Source of the DNA: Tetrapyrgos nigripes
Taxonomy: Eukaryota > Basidiomycota > Agaricomycetes > Agaricales > Campanellaceae
DNA length: 64,000 nt
Assembly (NCBI GenBank): GCA_013368315.1
Contig: JAACJM010000068.1
Location: 62,001-126,000, forward strand
Reading direction: 5' to 3'
Below are positions 1 to 10,290 of the stretch, piece after piece; the first letter of the stretch is position 1, and each line of letters starts with the position of its first letter. The translations under genes were made by a program, and so were the position numbers. The notes beneath the pieces are model-generated. The model ran no database searches. It had not been told where the DNA came from and saw nothing but the letters and a program-made list of their open reading frames with translations.

Positions 1-1165
1 AGAATGCACCTTGCTCTTTCAAAGCAGCCTTAGCTGCTTTCAGTGTGTCCTTGTGGTACAAGGCGTCCTGGTCCTCCTGGTCACTACTCCTCCCACTCTC
101 ATCTTCAGAATCTTCTCCAGTGTTGGATTCATTGTCGTCATTGTCATCTGGGTAAGAGGGGGTTTAGTACCTGCAATTTGTGTTCCATGAAGTGACTGAC
201 TGACCTTTTTTGTCATCTTTTCGGAGATGAAGAGAGGGGATCGGGACTGCAAGCCGTGGTCAAAATGAAGCTGAAGGAGAAAACAGGTAAACGATAACTT
301 ACTGACTAGGCATTTATGAGTCAAAGTGACAAAAAAGCCCGTGTAGTCTACCCTGGGATCATCTTGGGGACGGGAAATCAGCGTGTACTTGGAGAATGGC
401 GCGCTACAACTTGAGATATGAGGACAGTGGGGGGTTTCCAAGAGGCCATGTCGGTCAAGGAGTTGAATCTTCTTGAAACAGAGCCCCTTCCTAAAGAAAA
501 TTGTAGACTGAATTTAGCTTTAGCGTAACAAACAAGGTGAGTCGGAAACATACCTGTTCCAAGCCATCCACTTGCCTTTCTCTGCATCGAAGTCTGAAAT
601 AATGCCGTCTTCCACGAAACTCTTCAGGTCATTAGCGTACCCCTTGAACTGACGGGGGGTGGGATCTTCTGAAGACAAGTGGTCTTCAATTTCTGGAGGA
701 ACCTTGAAGAGATTTGTCAGAGGTTTTGGTGGCTGGTTTCAGCCTTGGCGCCTCCAAAACCAGCGGTCGCGGCACAGGTGCTGAGGGGAATGACAGGATA
801 TGGGTTGTAGGGAGTTCTCCAGTATGGAGAATAGGAGGGAGAGGAAGCACTTGGATGGCGGGAAGTTTGAGACGAACGAGGCATTCTGGTAAGAAAAGAG
901 GTGATGAGCGGGCGAGGATGTGAGTCCGGCGAGAAACCTACAAGTTCCTTACATCCCTTATAACTCGCTTTCTCTCTGTCCAGTTTGGTGCCGAGCGCAA
1001 AGACCAGATCCACATCCAGAAGCAGGCTGGCGGAAAGTACAGTTCCCAAAACCATGAGCTGATTTCTGAGAACTTAGAAAGAAGAGCAGCTGGTTGTCGT
1101 GCAAATCCTCTTGCAGCTTGTTGCAAGGCACGACATGAGGGAGGAAAAATCGCCGCGGACGACAA
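1..1165 (-). CDS. Hypothetical protein, 3' end cut by the window edge
   Basis: I do not recognise this gene. A reading path enters from an ATG at 1165 (start SSAAIFPPSCRALQQAARGF, Arg/Ala-rich and compatible with a mitochondrial presequence). It continues through several short introns: one near 900-955 (GTAAGG or GTAGGT donor, TTACCAG acceptor), one ending near 698, one at about 500-555 and others near 270-300 and 150-205. The clearest exons encode PEIEDHLSSEDPTPRQFKGY with SFVEDGIISDFDAEKGKW further on, then KKIQLLDRHGLLETPHCPH, then an acidic segment DDNDDNESNTGEDSEDESG that runs toward base 1. The last part is Lys/Ala-rich and still open at the edge. The joins in the 5' half (700-1060) are ambiguous: no single frame is open and the intron edges there are guesses. 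No domain is visible to me. It could be an intact but badly resolved gene or a decaying one. Confidence 0.4.
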
Positions 1166-1892
1166 CTGTCACAGGTGAATCATGCTTGGGACATCCTCCG
1201 GTCATGCATGGTCGGGATTTGACCAAACAGGAAGGAGTCTAGACCTAGCGTCTGTCCGACGGTTCTTCGGGCTTCTTTTGATGGGATCGAAAAAGAGGAA
1301 TCAACTATAGACTCCTGTCAGAGACCATACTCTTGACAGAGAGCACATGATTACTCTAGAAGTCGCAATATTGACTGCAGTGGCACAGTACTTCCTAATG
1401 GGTGTAGAGATGCCTTAAAGCATATAGGGGAACACTATTTAACTACTGTTTTTCTATAGATCAAGATCAGCGACTTTTATAAACACCCCTGGCTCATCCA
1501 AATGACTACGGAGTTTTGCCTGAGTGTGAAAAACAGTCCCACACTAAAGTGGAGGCTGCAAAGCATGCCAGTCACTCTGCATACAACAATCTGTAGATCC
1601 ATAAGGGTTCCACAAATAATTGTTACAGGTATAATGTGACTTATCTAGATCTATAACTAAACCAGCAAAAAGTGTCTAATGCGACTCTAAACTGAACCCT
1701 GGTTATATATTTTACCAGGAAATATAGATGAAGAAGGAGATAAAGTGAAACATCAATCCACCAGCTGCACAACATCAAGTCTGACAGCTTACTTGGTGAT
1801 GAGCTCGCCGTTGACCTCGACAACGCGATCCATCTTGACAACAGCAGTTGTATGGGACAAGACCAACGTCGATGGCCCTTGGGGCCCATAAC
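1166..1892. other. Stretch without a recognisable gene
   Basis: I see no supported coding sequence, RNA gene or clear repeat here. An 82-codon minus-strand ORF at 1641-1889 has no recognisable motif and no splice context, and is probably chance. Confidence 0.5.
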
Positions 1893-2236
1893 CTAATGAA
1901 GCAGCAACTAATCAGCGTAGGGTGACCAGTCAATGGAGCTCACCAAATAGAACATTGAGGAGAAAGCTTGTAGAGCTTAGATGCAAATTGCTTGAATAGC
2001 AGATAGAACTGGATATTGTTCTGTAGTAAATACGATTTTACAAAAGAGCATGTAATTACTAATATCTACATTGTCCGTGGACACACCTAGAGACTAAGGG
2101 AATACTGCCATTGGCCATATTGCTATCTACAGATACATCACTACATACTTAAAGATCAGAGTAATGTCTGGAGAATATCCTGGAGGACTAGCCATACTTA
2201 TAGCTATGTAGAAGTTTCATAATAACTCCATATAGA
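1893..2236 (+). repeat. Dispersed repeat, copy 1 (about 344 bp)
   Basis: Bases 1893-2236 are repeated in the same orientation at 9947-10290. Both start CTAATGAAGCAGCAACTAAT and end TCATAATAACTCCATATAGA, and they match nearly throughout with scattered substitutions (for example GAGCTCACCAAATAGAACAT against GAACTCACCAAGTAGAGTGC) and almost equal length. The second copy lies close to TE-like AT-rich sequence. The length and clean ends suggest a mobile-element fragment or solo terminal repeat. I see no target-site duplication that would settle this. Confidence 0.75.
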
Positions 2237-2580
2237 TCCTTCAAGTTGTTCTTACTTTGCTGAGTGAGGGTAGGGTTTGTTTGTAGTAGCTATCAAGGTA
2301 TGTTTTCTGTTCACTGTCTCATAGGTTTGTGCTTGTCATTAACTTCCATTGCTCACCAGGATTTTGTCACCGTGCATCATACCTGTTCAGGACCCAATAA
2401 GTATGTCCATTTTTTTTTGCGTTGACGCACACTGACCCTCCAGTGGTAGGTATCCTTCGTCAATGTTTTGGTAAGTGTTCTCAGGCCCTCGTTGGGCTAT
2501 GGTAGTCAAGCTGTGTGAATACCGTTGTGGGATATGTAGGTGCAGGATAGATATTATAGCTAGGAACTATCATTGTGTGC

Positions 2581-2984
2581 TAGTGTTGCACCGGCTCGAC
2601 TCCGGCTCACTCCGGCTCGGCTATTAATGGCTTGATCATGTCATAGCTGTGGCTTGGCTTCGAGCCGTAAACAGCTCATTGGCTTCGGCTTGAGCTGAAT
2701 GGAGTCGACAATTTCGTTTCAATACAGTCATTCAAATAATTTTCTATAGCTAGATTGAATGACTATTCATATTTGATTGTATTATTTCGCCACTCTAGAC
2801 CTTGGGTCGTTGCCTAAAAGAGATTGTATTCACCGTTTTGTATGGGAGCTCTCCATTTTAAGCTGCAAAGTGAGTCAGAGCCGAGTCACATAGAGCCGGC
2901 TCAATGTTTATTTGACTCAGCTTGGCTATACATCGGCTTGGCTACCGGCTTAGCCGGAGTTGAGTCGAGCCGCATGCAACACTA
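2581..2984. mobile_element. hAT-type MITE with 8-bp target-site duplication
   Basis: The element starts TAGTGTTGCA (2581-2590) and ends with the exact reverse complement TGCAACACTA (2975-2984). The inverted similarity continues inward through GGCTCGACTCCGGCT-like sequence. Directly outside, the 8-mer TTGTGTGC occurs at 2573-2580 and again at 2985-2992. An 8-bp duplication with TAGNGTTGCA-like ends is the hallmark of the hAT superfamily. At 404 bp with no ORF it is non-autonomous. Its ends are rich in GGCTCGGCT / AGCCGAGCC words that could fold back on each other. Confidence 0.9.
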
Positions 2985-3229
2985 TTGTGTGCAGTAGCCC
3001 ATGCCAATATATGACTTTTTACTTGTTCATATTGCTTTTCTTGTGTCAATTGTGACCACTACTATGTGATCATCTGGGTACAAATATCACTGGAATATTG
3101 TGAGTAATGGAGTATAACTTATGTATCTCATCGGAGGACTTGCATGAGGTGCATAATTTGCATAATCACACAATTTTACGTGTTTTCATGCAAATTTCAG
3201 GATCTTTTATGCTACTAATGCATGAAAGT

Positions 3230-3400
3230 GCCTTTGAGGATTTCCCTGATGATACTCCGTTCTCACAGGCTGGTCGTTTCCGTAAATGAAAACAGCCCGA
3301 AGGCAGTTTAGGCACTGGAGCTGGTGAAACATGCCACCACTTCCAGGGAGGACGAGCTCGCAGTTTGTTAGACTGCTGTAGATCCATCTGATTATGGGGA
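3230..3400 (-). pseudogene. UstYa-like (DUF3328) gene fragment
   Basis: The minus strand encodes MFHQLQCLNCLRAVFIYGND followed by QPVRTEYHQG. This matches, almost base for base, the stretch around the first His motif of the intact UstYa-like gene at 28630-29372 (FHQLQCLNHLRAVFIYGND). The fragment has lost the second motif: the position of EHC reads EYH here. The frame breaks on both sides, and no start, membrane segment or 3' half is present. It is a decayed partial copy of that gene about 25 kb away. The sequence from 3410 to 3780 has short ORFs but no recognisable continuation. Confidence 0.75.
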
Positions 3401-4039
3401 CCGCCAAATATTACAGTGAATACATACTAGTACACTAGGAGTATCTACGTTGATCTTCGCTGGAATTGAGACCCCCAATCATTCAGAGCCAGAGCCAGAG
3501 TCTCCGCTGCAATACCCCGCCCAGATATATCAGCGGACGACATCTTGAGTGATAGGACCCGTACCTTAGATGCCTCTTGCAAAACTCTCTCGTTATATGA
3601 GCGCTCGCCTCTTGGATTTTCCTGGAAAACCACCGAATGTTTCCTTTGGGCCCAACGTCCTCAGGGAAAACTGATTTATAGGAATCCACAGATACTCGGT
3701 ACTCAGCTGAAGTATATACAGATAAATTAGTATTACAATTAGCAAAGCACGACGGAATGTGTGTATGTGTATGTAGCTTCAAGTTATGGTATCAAAGTAG
3801 TACCCAACACTAACCAGTTACAAAAAGACGACTTTTCTCGCAACTCGATGAGCCGAGGCCAATAAACTTTCCATAAATTGGATCTCAAGTTCCGGTTCCG
3901 CAGTTCCACACCCGCTCCCTCCTCCTCCTCCATGCTGCTGCTGTGAAGCCTCAATTCCAACTACACACGTACATAGAACCACCAACGACAGAGAACGGAA
4001 GAATCAAATCGAATCGATCCATGGCCACTGGGGAAAGGT
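3401..4039. other. Stretch without a recognisable gene
   Basis: Three short overlapping ORFs occur here (minus 3445-3633, minus 3483-3782, plus 3545-3730). None has a recognisable motif or consistent splice signals. A TCCTCCTCCTCC-like run lies near 3916-3932. I see nothing else that I can name. Confidence 0.4.
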
Positions 4040-4456
4040 GCCACTGCTTCGCATGGCAAATTACGAGGCCCATTATTGGATAAATAAAATGGTTTCATAT
4101 GCAGTAAAAAATCAGATAGAGCCCAATATCTCAATGTAACGACACCTTCAATTATAAATGACCTTGGATTGGGTGGAGGAAGCCATAGTGATTCAGAGAG
4201 CGGCTTTTGACGGCTACTGAGGGAAGGAAAACACGTCTGAAGCTCGTTGTGGTTGGGCCTGTAGTCGTCGACAGCGGAGGGAAAGGACTTATGACGTACT
4301 CACATTTGACTCACATCGTATCAAGCATCAGTTGAAATGGCAGTGTTCGGGCACTTCGGAGCGCTGAGGTGGCGTGTAAAAGTTAGAACCCGTGAGAACC
4401 TTTGGTACTCAATTGGGGGGTCGACATAAGTTAACTCGGCCTAAAGGGCCTCGTAA
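4040..4456 (+). repeat. Inverted-repeat arm 1 (MITE-like) beside a lipase gene
   Basis: This 417-bp block is repeated in opposite orientation at 7307-7733 with very few differences. The clearest difference is a 10-bp insertion in the right arm (TTGGTGACTT, seen in this orientation). Each arm also contains its own short terminal inverted repeat, TTACGAGGCCC near one end (from 4061) and GGGCCTCGTAA at the other (ending 4456), so each may be a separate MITE of about 396 bp. About 21 further bases outside (GCCACTGCTTCGCATGGCAA) are also shared. The lipase stop codon lies only 27 bp beyond the inner end. Confidence 0.88.
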
Positions 4457-4482
4457 TTTCTCTTCATGCATGCAATAATATT

Positions 4483-6086
4483 CTAGCACGACATGTCCAC
4501 ACCATCATACGGTCCATCATGGTCTCCCAAATCCCCATCAAGGATGTTTGAAACATCGCCTGTGGTGCAGCGGGAGTCTGTGTTGTCGTGGCCTGTAATG
4601 TAAATATGAAAGAGGAAAGGAAAGGAAAACATGAAGAGTGTTAGTCACGGTAGAAGGAGGAAGGGTGCGTCAGAGTGGAACTGACCTGGACAAACATCCC
4701 AAGCTCCACTATCTAGAATGTGAACCTCTCCATTAGGGTGTGCATAGCCTAGGAAGCGACCTGGGAGTATGGGGACGATGTCTTCTCTATAAGCAGTAAA
4801 GGTCGGTCAGCTTGAATCACAATCCAGTTATCCAGAACTTGGAAATGGAAGAACTATACTAAACGTACTTGTTGTTAATATGCGTCACAGAAGCATGAGC
4901 ATCCACATAATCCGCAAACCCTGGGTTTCCGACTCGGGGTAGAGCGTATAGGATTGTACGGAAGGTAGTGCCCGATGGGAGGTGGAGAGGGAGGTAGATA
5001 GAGTCTATGAGAGAGATGGCAGCGCCTGCGATAGATGAAGGAAAATTGGTTTGGAGTTAGTTATGTTGTCCCAAACGAAAAGACTCATAAGATACCCAGC
5101 CAGGTACTACCCAGCCTGAGGAAGATAGATACACACCAAGCGAATGCCCGACTATAGTAACGCTGTTTGTTCCATGTGCTGACATGGCGGATTGGACAGC
5201 TGAGAGAATGGTCGTTGCGGTCCTAATGCCATTCTCGATCAGTAAACGTAATAATATAGTAGTGAGGAATGATAGACGCACTTGGCTTGTTCATCAGCAA
5301 ACCCATTATGCGCCTTAATGGAGGAAGAGACTCCGGGGAATAGTGTCGCGTCTAGGGGTTCTAGGAAGAACTCCGAGTCCGTGACGAGGGACTCGCTGTA
5401 TAGAAATAATATATATCAGTACTATAGATCTTTGTCAAATAGATAACGGGATTAAAGGATGGCCATGGGGATTCTGAAACTAAGGGAACGTACATTTCCG
5501 ATGGGTCAGTTCCTTGATGCGACACTATCACCGTCTAGAAGGTGTACGTCCATCAGTTGTTATGCTAGGCCCTCTTTTGAGAAAACAATCATTCACTTTC
5601 TGCGATGGTGAGAATCCGACAAACCCTGTTTTCCATTATGCATGAGCGAAAAATTCGGTAAGCAGAGAGATACAGGCTAGTAACTCACAAAACTGAACAG
5701 ACCCTCCGTCTCCTCCAGATGCGACTGGAATAAAATCGGCGTTTGCGTTACAATTGGCTGTCAAATGAAATGATCAGTAAGTCGTCGAGACCATGCAAAG
5801 ACGGTTCTGGAAATGGCAGTGACAGCAATGTGATAGATAGAAACAATCTCGTCTTTGACAGATGGACATGCGACGGGAATTTGGACTCGGACTTACCTCC
5901 GCAATTCCACGCCAACGTTGTCGAAGGATTGCAATAGCCCGCAGCAGCGAAGAAGGTAAACGGTTTAAACGAGGATATTTGAGCAGTCGCGAGAGTAGTG
6001 ATAGTTTGTCGAAGAACTAGAGGAGAAGCATAGGTTCCGATTCCACCAAGCAGAGGTAATGCTAGAGCGAAGAGAGCACGGTTCAT
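4483..6086 (-). CDS. Secreted class-3 lipase / feruloyl-esterase-like alpha/beta hydrolase
   Basis: This is probably a secreted triacylglycerol lipase or related esterase (Lipase_3 family). The start at 6086 opens a signal peptide (NRALFALALPLLGGIGTYAS). The first exons are 5897-6086 and 5689-5757, and further exons run to a TAG at 4483. Spliced, the product is about 300 residues. Family features: SHQGTDPSE in the oxyanion region, the nucleophile elbow VTIVGHSLGAA with the catalytic Ser (split by an intron after GHSLG), ALPRVGNPGFADYVD with the likely acid, VTHINNKEDIVP, and a C-terminal DHDGPYDGVDM that could hold the catalytic His. All introns have GT-AG ends and the frame stays open, so the gene looks intact. 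It lies alone between two inverted-repeat arms, with its stop 27 bp from the left one. The exact substrate is unknown. Confidence 0.85.
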
Positions 6087-7306
6087 CGTTATGACGGCTT
6101 TATCTTGGCTTTAGCAGGATTCCTCGAGCCAATCGCTGTCTGAGTCCCAGACTGAATGTCCGAAGAGACAGACGCAGACAGCCTGCGCCCTTCTTATAGG
6201 TACAGGCCCGAAGTGTGTCACAGTCTATTAGCAGAACACCTTGAGAACACCACATCCATGCGCTTCTGTTTGATCTGCTGATTTATGGCGGTACCTAATC
6301 AGCAGCAGCACCGCAGCTCGATCGTCAAAAATATGTCTGTCATCCATGAGTAATAATTACATACCTCAGACCGAGCTGGTAGTGCTGTCAGTCAGCGAGA
6401 AGTTGGTGGTCGTCGGAACACAAAAATAAGGAAACGCTGCACAAGCATATCATCATACGTCGCACGCATGCCTCAACCTGCCAGAAGACTGCGGGATGAT
6501 TAGCTTGAAGCAGTTCTAAGTCCATGTGGTGCACTCGATCAGCGTGATGGCTTCTTCAAGAGCAGGGCGCCTTCCCGGAACTGTCAAAACCCTGTTTCCA
6601 GCCTATTCCTGGTGAGCGTGGTCTCAGACATCCTAAAGCGGGTCACAAAGGCAGTAGTGGTCTTCGCTCAGTAGCTGTGGTCGTCATCGATCGGCGATGA
6701 TAGACTGGGACACTAGAACTGCAACTGTGGAAACGCAGACTCGTTGTCGAAGAAGGGCTGAGCGTGGTTAAGAAGGAAGTAAGCAAAGCACGGCGGTTCT
6801 ATTTTTGACGATGGAGTCAATAACTTGCAATTGAAGAGTCGAATTGAGAACTCACCTAAATAAGCAGGCTCAGTGCAGTCCATCATGTTCACTGCTGTGT
6901 AGAGATCCAACACCACAATCAGATTTATAGCAATGCAACAGCCCATTTCTTCGAGGATCCATCCTACATGATTGATATCAAGGTTGCTGTAACCCCCTGA
7001 GCACGACATTGTTGTATAGACTGGCTGACCTTGTGGAGGATATCAGAACACGGACGGGAACGTCAGACAAGTACCAGATATGTACAAACGAAAATCTATG
7101 TGGTCCATATGGTGTCGCGGTCACCGAATTTTTCAATTGGACGAACGTTTGCATACGTTAGCATTCTGGGGATTTCTTCACTCCGGACTCAGGTTAGGCA
7201 AACCGATAGTGGTACCAGAATTGAGGGCTCTCTTGCCATGCCTGGGAAATTCTTTTAAAATCAAAAATTAGACTTCACTACTTGGGAATTAGATGTCCTC
7301 TTTTGG
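6087..7306. other. Lipase upstream region, no firm gene
   Basis: This holds the presumed lipase promoter (6087-6300) and about 1 kb with no supported gene. A minus-strand ORF at 6713-7009 (98 codons, containing CCIAINLIVVLDLYTAVNMM) could be an exon followed by a GTGAGT donor near 6850, but I found no partner exons and do not call it. Confidence 0.4.
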
Positions 7307-7733
7307 TTACGAGGCCCTTTAGGCCGAGTTAACTTATGTCGACCCCCCAATTGAGTACCAAAGGTTCTCACGGGTTCTAACTTTTACACGCCACCTCAGC
7401 GCTCCGAAGTGCCCGAACACTGCCATTTCAACTGACGCTTGATACGATGTGAGTCAAATGTGAGTACGTCATAAGTCCTTTCCCTCCGCTGTCGACGACT
7501 ACAGGCCCAACCACAACGAGCTTCAGACGTGTTTTCCTTCCCTCAGTAGCCGTCGAAAGTCACCAAGAGCCGCTCTCTGAATCACTATGGCTTCCTCCAC
7601 TCAATCCAAGGTCATTTATAATTGAAGGTGTCGTTACATTGAGATATTGGGCTCTATCTGATTTTTTACTGCATATGAAACCATTTTATTTATCCAATAA
7701 TGGGCCTCGTAATTTGGCATGCCAAGCAGTGGC
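7307..7733 (-). repeat. Inverted-repeat arm 2, partner of 4040-4456
   Basis: This is the reverse complement of 4040-4456, near identical apart from a 10-bp insertion (AAGTCACCAA on the plus strand, near 7560) and a few substitutions. It starts TTACGAGGCCC and contains GGGCCTCGTAA followed by TTTGGCATGCCAAGCAGTGGC. The near-identity implies recent duplication or ongoing gene conversion. A tRNA-derived SINE begins within a few bases of its outer end. Confidence 0.88.
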
Positions 7734-7737
7734 AATC

Positions 7738-7905
7738 ATAGCGAAGTGGTTTGAGCGGCTCCCTTGCTTACATAACTTTTTGCGTTGATCCCCCAAGAGT
7801 TCAATTCTTGTCTGTAACCATTCCTTTTTTTTGTGCTTCTTCAACTTACCCTTGCACTAAGCTTGTTCACATTAATATTATCACATACATAATGAGAAAT
7901 AATGA
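7738..7905 (+). mobile_element. tRNA-derived SINE, copy 1
   Basis: The head contains a pol III A-box-like TAGCGAAGTGG and, about 55 bases on, a B-box-like GTTCAATTC. This is the internal promoter layout of a tRNA. The same head and about 110 bases of tail (ACCATTCC, a T-run, TGCTTCTTCAACTTACC, then ATATTATCACATA.CATAAT) recur on the minus strand at 63645-63805. Sharing both the tRNA-like head and an unrelated tail over about 165 bases indicates a SINE family rather than a tRNA gene. The head does not need to fold as a functional tRNA. Confidence 0.75.
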
Positions 7906-8124
7906 CCATATTCATTGATATATCTCAGGTTACAGTACAAATTCAATGTGATGTAAAATTAAAGACAATCACTGTTACTATAATCTTTATTAGCCTAGAA
8001 ACTGAACTTAGCAAAAATAAACAGTAAGCTTAACAATGTCAATGTCTTATTTAAATCAAACATACTGAGGTGTTCTTGCCACTGAGCACTGTGTCAGACT
8101 CAGTCTGTTTGCAATTACATGAAA

Positions 8125-8379
8125 TTACTTACTATTGAAGATGGGAAAGATCCCTTTAGTGTCTTTTCTGACATTTGATAAAGCTAGTAGAATGCTAATT
8201 AGAAGTAATAGTATCATAAAGAAATCCAACACACTTGTAGGTATTCCTCCACTATTTTTATCAGAGCGCGTAGCTGATTTTGATGGTTTACGGCCTGCAT
8301 TAGGCCTAGTTCCACCTGCAGAATGCCCAGGTTTGTTTAGAACACCTGGCGGCCTACCCCTTGCATTTTTCTCTGACAT
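8125..8379 (-). CDS. Short basic ORF with AT-hook-like motif, possibly TE-derived
   Basis: The 84-codon ORF begins SEKNARGRPPGVLNKPGHSA followed by GGTRPNAGRKPSK. The RGRPPG core resembles an AT-hook, and the Lys/Arg/Gly/Pro-rich head resembles the N-termini of transposon-encoded proteins I know from mushroom genomes. The C-terminal part (VLDFFMILLLLISILLALSN) is hydrophobic and may be read-through into non-coding sequence. The ORF lies in AT-rich DNA just after the SINE. I regard it as a fragment; the family is not identified. Confidence 0.3.
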   Translation of the reverse strand: MSEKNARGRPPGVLNKPGHSAGGTRPNAGRKPSKSATRSDKNSGGIPTSVLDFFMILLLLISILLALSNVRKDTKGIFPIFNSK

Positions 8380-8566
8380 TTTTTAGGCTCAAAACGCGAA
8401 ACGCAGGCTCAAAAGACAAAATGCGCAAAAGTATCGCTTGCACATGACTTACAGATGAAGTAATCAAGTGCCTGCGCCGGCAAAAAAGATTATTAATGAT
8501 GTTTGCTGTCAGCGCTCGTTCCTCATTTTTGTCGCAGAACCATTTTTGGAGCTGAGTATAATCATT

Positions 8567-8950
8567 ATTACGAGGCCTTTAGGCTGAGTTAATTTATGTT
8601 GTAGCGACCTCCCAGATCTTTTCCACGGGTTCAAACTCCCACCCCTTTTTGTTGCCACTCCAATTAAGCCGGTCTCTACCTTCCCGACAACCGGAATGCC
8701 TAGATTCGGTCTGGACTGGGTTCTAAAACCCATTGATGACAACCATGACATCATGCCAGCCTGTCACTACCACCATCCTTTCTCTCTCAGCTGTCACCCC
8801 ACACTGAAACCCCAATCAAGAGGTATCATATGCACATCCACTCTCATCAAACCCTTGACTAACCCTTTGTTTAGAAGAATATTTGTCTCGGCTCGTTGCA
8901 TATCTCTACAAGCCGTCTCAGGTTTCTGTGATTGAGATGGTGTGTTTGCC
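8567..8950 (+). repeat. Diverged relative of the 4.0/7.3 kb inverted-repeat element
   Basis: The sequence starts TTACGAGGCCTTTAGGCTGA and continues with GTTAATTTATGTTG, CCACGGGTTC and a CACC-rich part. This follows the order of arm 2 (TTACGAGGCCCTTTAGGCCG, GTTAACTTATGTCG, TCACGGGTTC) at clearly lower identity. The right end is not recognisable. A further fragment of the other end of the family (GGCCTCGTA then GCCATGCGAAGCAGTGGC) lies at about 11939-11976. Together they suggest a multi-copy MITE family. Confidence 0.55.
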
Positions 8951-9946
8951 GACCACTTTTTATCGGAGCTTTGATACGCAGCTCACAAAGAGCTACACAA
9001 GACGCTCAAAGGCTGACTGATAGCCAGAGAATCCCATTAAGTCGAAGGAGAGGTTCGATCTGAAGATATGGACTGTGGCAAGGTGGAATATGGGTAAGTG
9101 GCTGCGCTCTGGGGCAAACTGTGATACTGAAAACTTCTCTATAGACACCAGACTTTCACTGGTGTTAAGCAGGCATGGTACGGCTTGTACACTACTAAAC
9201 GCAGTGGCAACTACGCTACTTACCTGGGGATAAGTGATAGCTTGTAAGGCTTGTTAGAGGCTTGTAGAGCGATGTGGGTTAAGTATAAAACTTGTTATTT
9301 GGAGGACTATCTATGAGTCCTTATATACCTTTGAGAAGGTACAAATACATGTAAACTAATACTAGAGTAACAATAAGATTCTATTGTACTTGATAGTACA
9401 ATGCTGGTTTCGTACACTATTGTCGTACTACATCTATTGTCTATATAATCTTATTGTTCTATTTATAACTACTACTATTGTTCTACATAGATGTCGTTGA
9501 AGGCTGCAACTGAATGTGCCAATTCAACAACTGGCAACAACGAAGGGGACTGGAGGACGGTTTAGACGAAAGAGGAGGACTCTGGAGCTGAAAGTGAACT
9601 GTCACTTAGACTGGGACTTGAGTTAAATGGTTGAACTGGTTTGTATTGTCTACTAATACTAGTATTTATACCTAATTCATACCAAGTATGGAGTAACTAA
9701 GTTTTATAGGAAGTATCACTAAATGGAAGTCAGAGTGTAAGGAAGTAAGGAAACAAATGAAATAACTAAGTAACAAATGCATTGTAAAACATTGGATAAA
9801 AAAGCTGTAAAGTGAAGCTTGTAAGAGGTACCAAACATGCAATAAAAATATCAAAAAAGTCGAAACAATTTAAGAAAGGTCCGTAACCAAAAAAAAAATA
9901 AAAGATCGAAACAGGAAAGACATGAGCAAGTGATCAATACCAAAAA
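8951..9946. other. AT-rich stretch, no gene called
   Basis: The sequence from about 9250 to 9490 is AT-rich with repeated words such as TATTGTACT and ACTACTATTGTTCTA, ending in CATAGATGTCGTTGAAGG. It recalls the end of a retroelement terminal repeat, but I cannot find a matching second copy, a primer-binding site or a gag ORF. No gene is supported. Confidence 0.35.
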
Positions 9947-10290
9947 CTAATGAAGCAGCAACTAATCAGCATAGGGTGACCAGTCAATGGAACTCACCAA
10001 GTAGAGTGCTGAGGAGAAAGCTTGTAGAGCTTGGATGTGAATTGCTTGTAGAGCAGATAGAACTGGATATTGTTACAGAGAGCTTTTATACTAGATAAAG
10101 AGCTTGTAATTACTAATTTCTACATTGTCCATGGACATACCTAGAGACTAAGGGAATACTGCCATTGGCCATATTGCTATCTACAGATACATCACTACAT
10201 ACTTAGAGATAAGAGTAATGTCCGGAGAATGTCCTGGAGGACTAGCCATACTTATAGCTATGTAGTAGTTTCATAATAACTCCATATAGA
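9947..10290 (+). repeat. Dispersed repeat, copy 2 (about 344 bp)
   Basis: Direct-orientation copy of 1893-2236 with a scatter of substitutions and matching start and end words. Identity stops sharply at TCCATATAGA on the right. Confidence 0.75.

Noticed and set aside
7738..7820. Functional tRNA gene
   Set aside because: A- and B-box-like words are present, but the same head with an unrelated tail recurs at 63.7 kb, which fits a SINE better.
9250..9500. Solo LTR of a retrotransposon
   Set aside because: AT-rich repeated words are suggestive, but no second copy, defined ends or target duplication could be found in the window.
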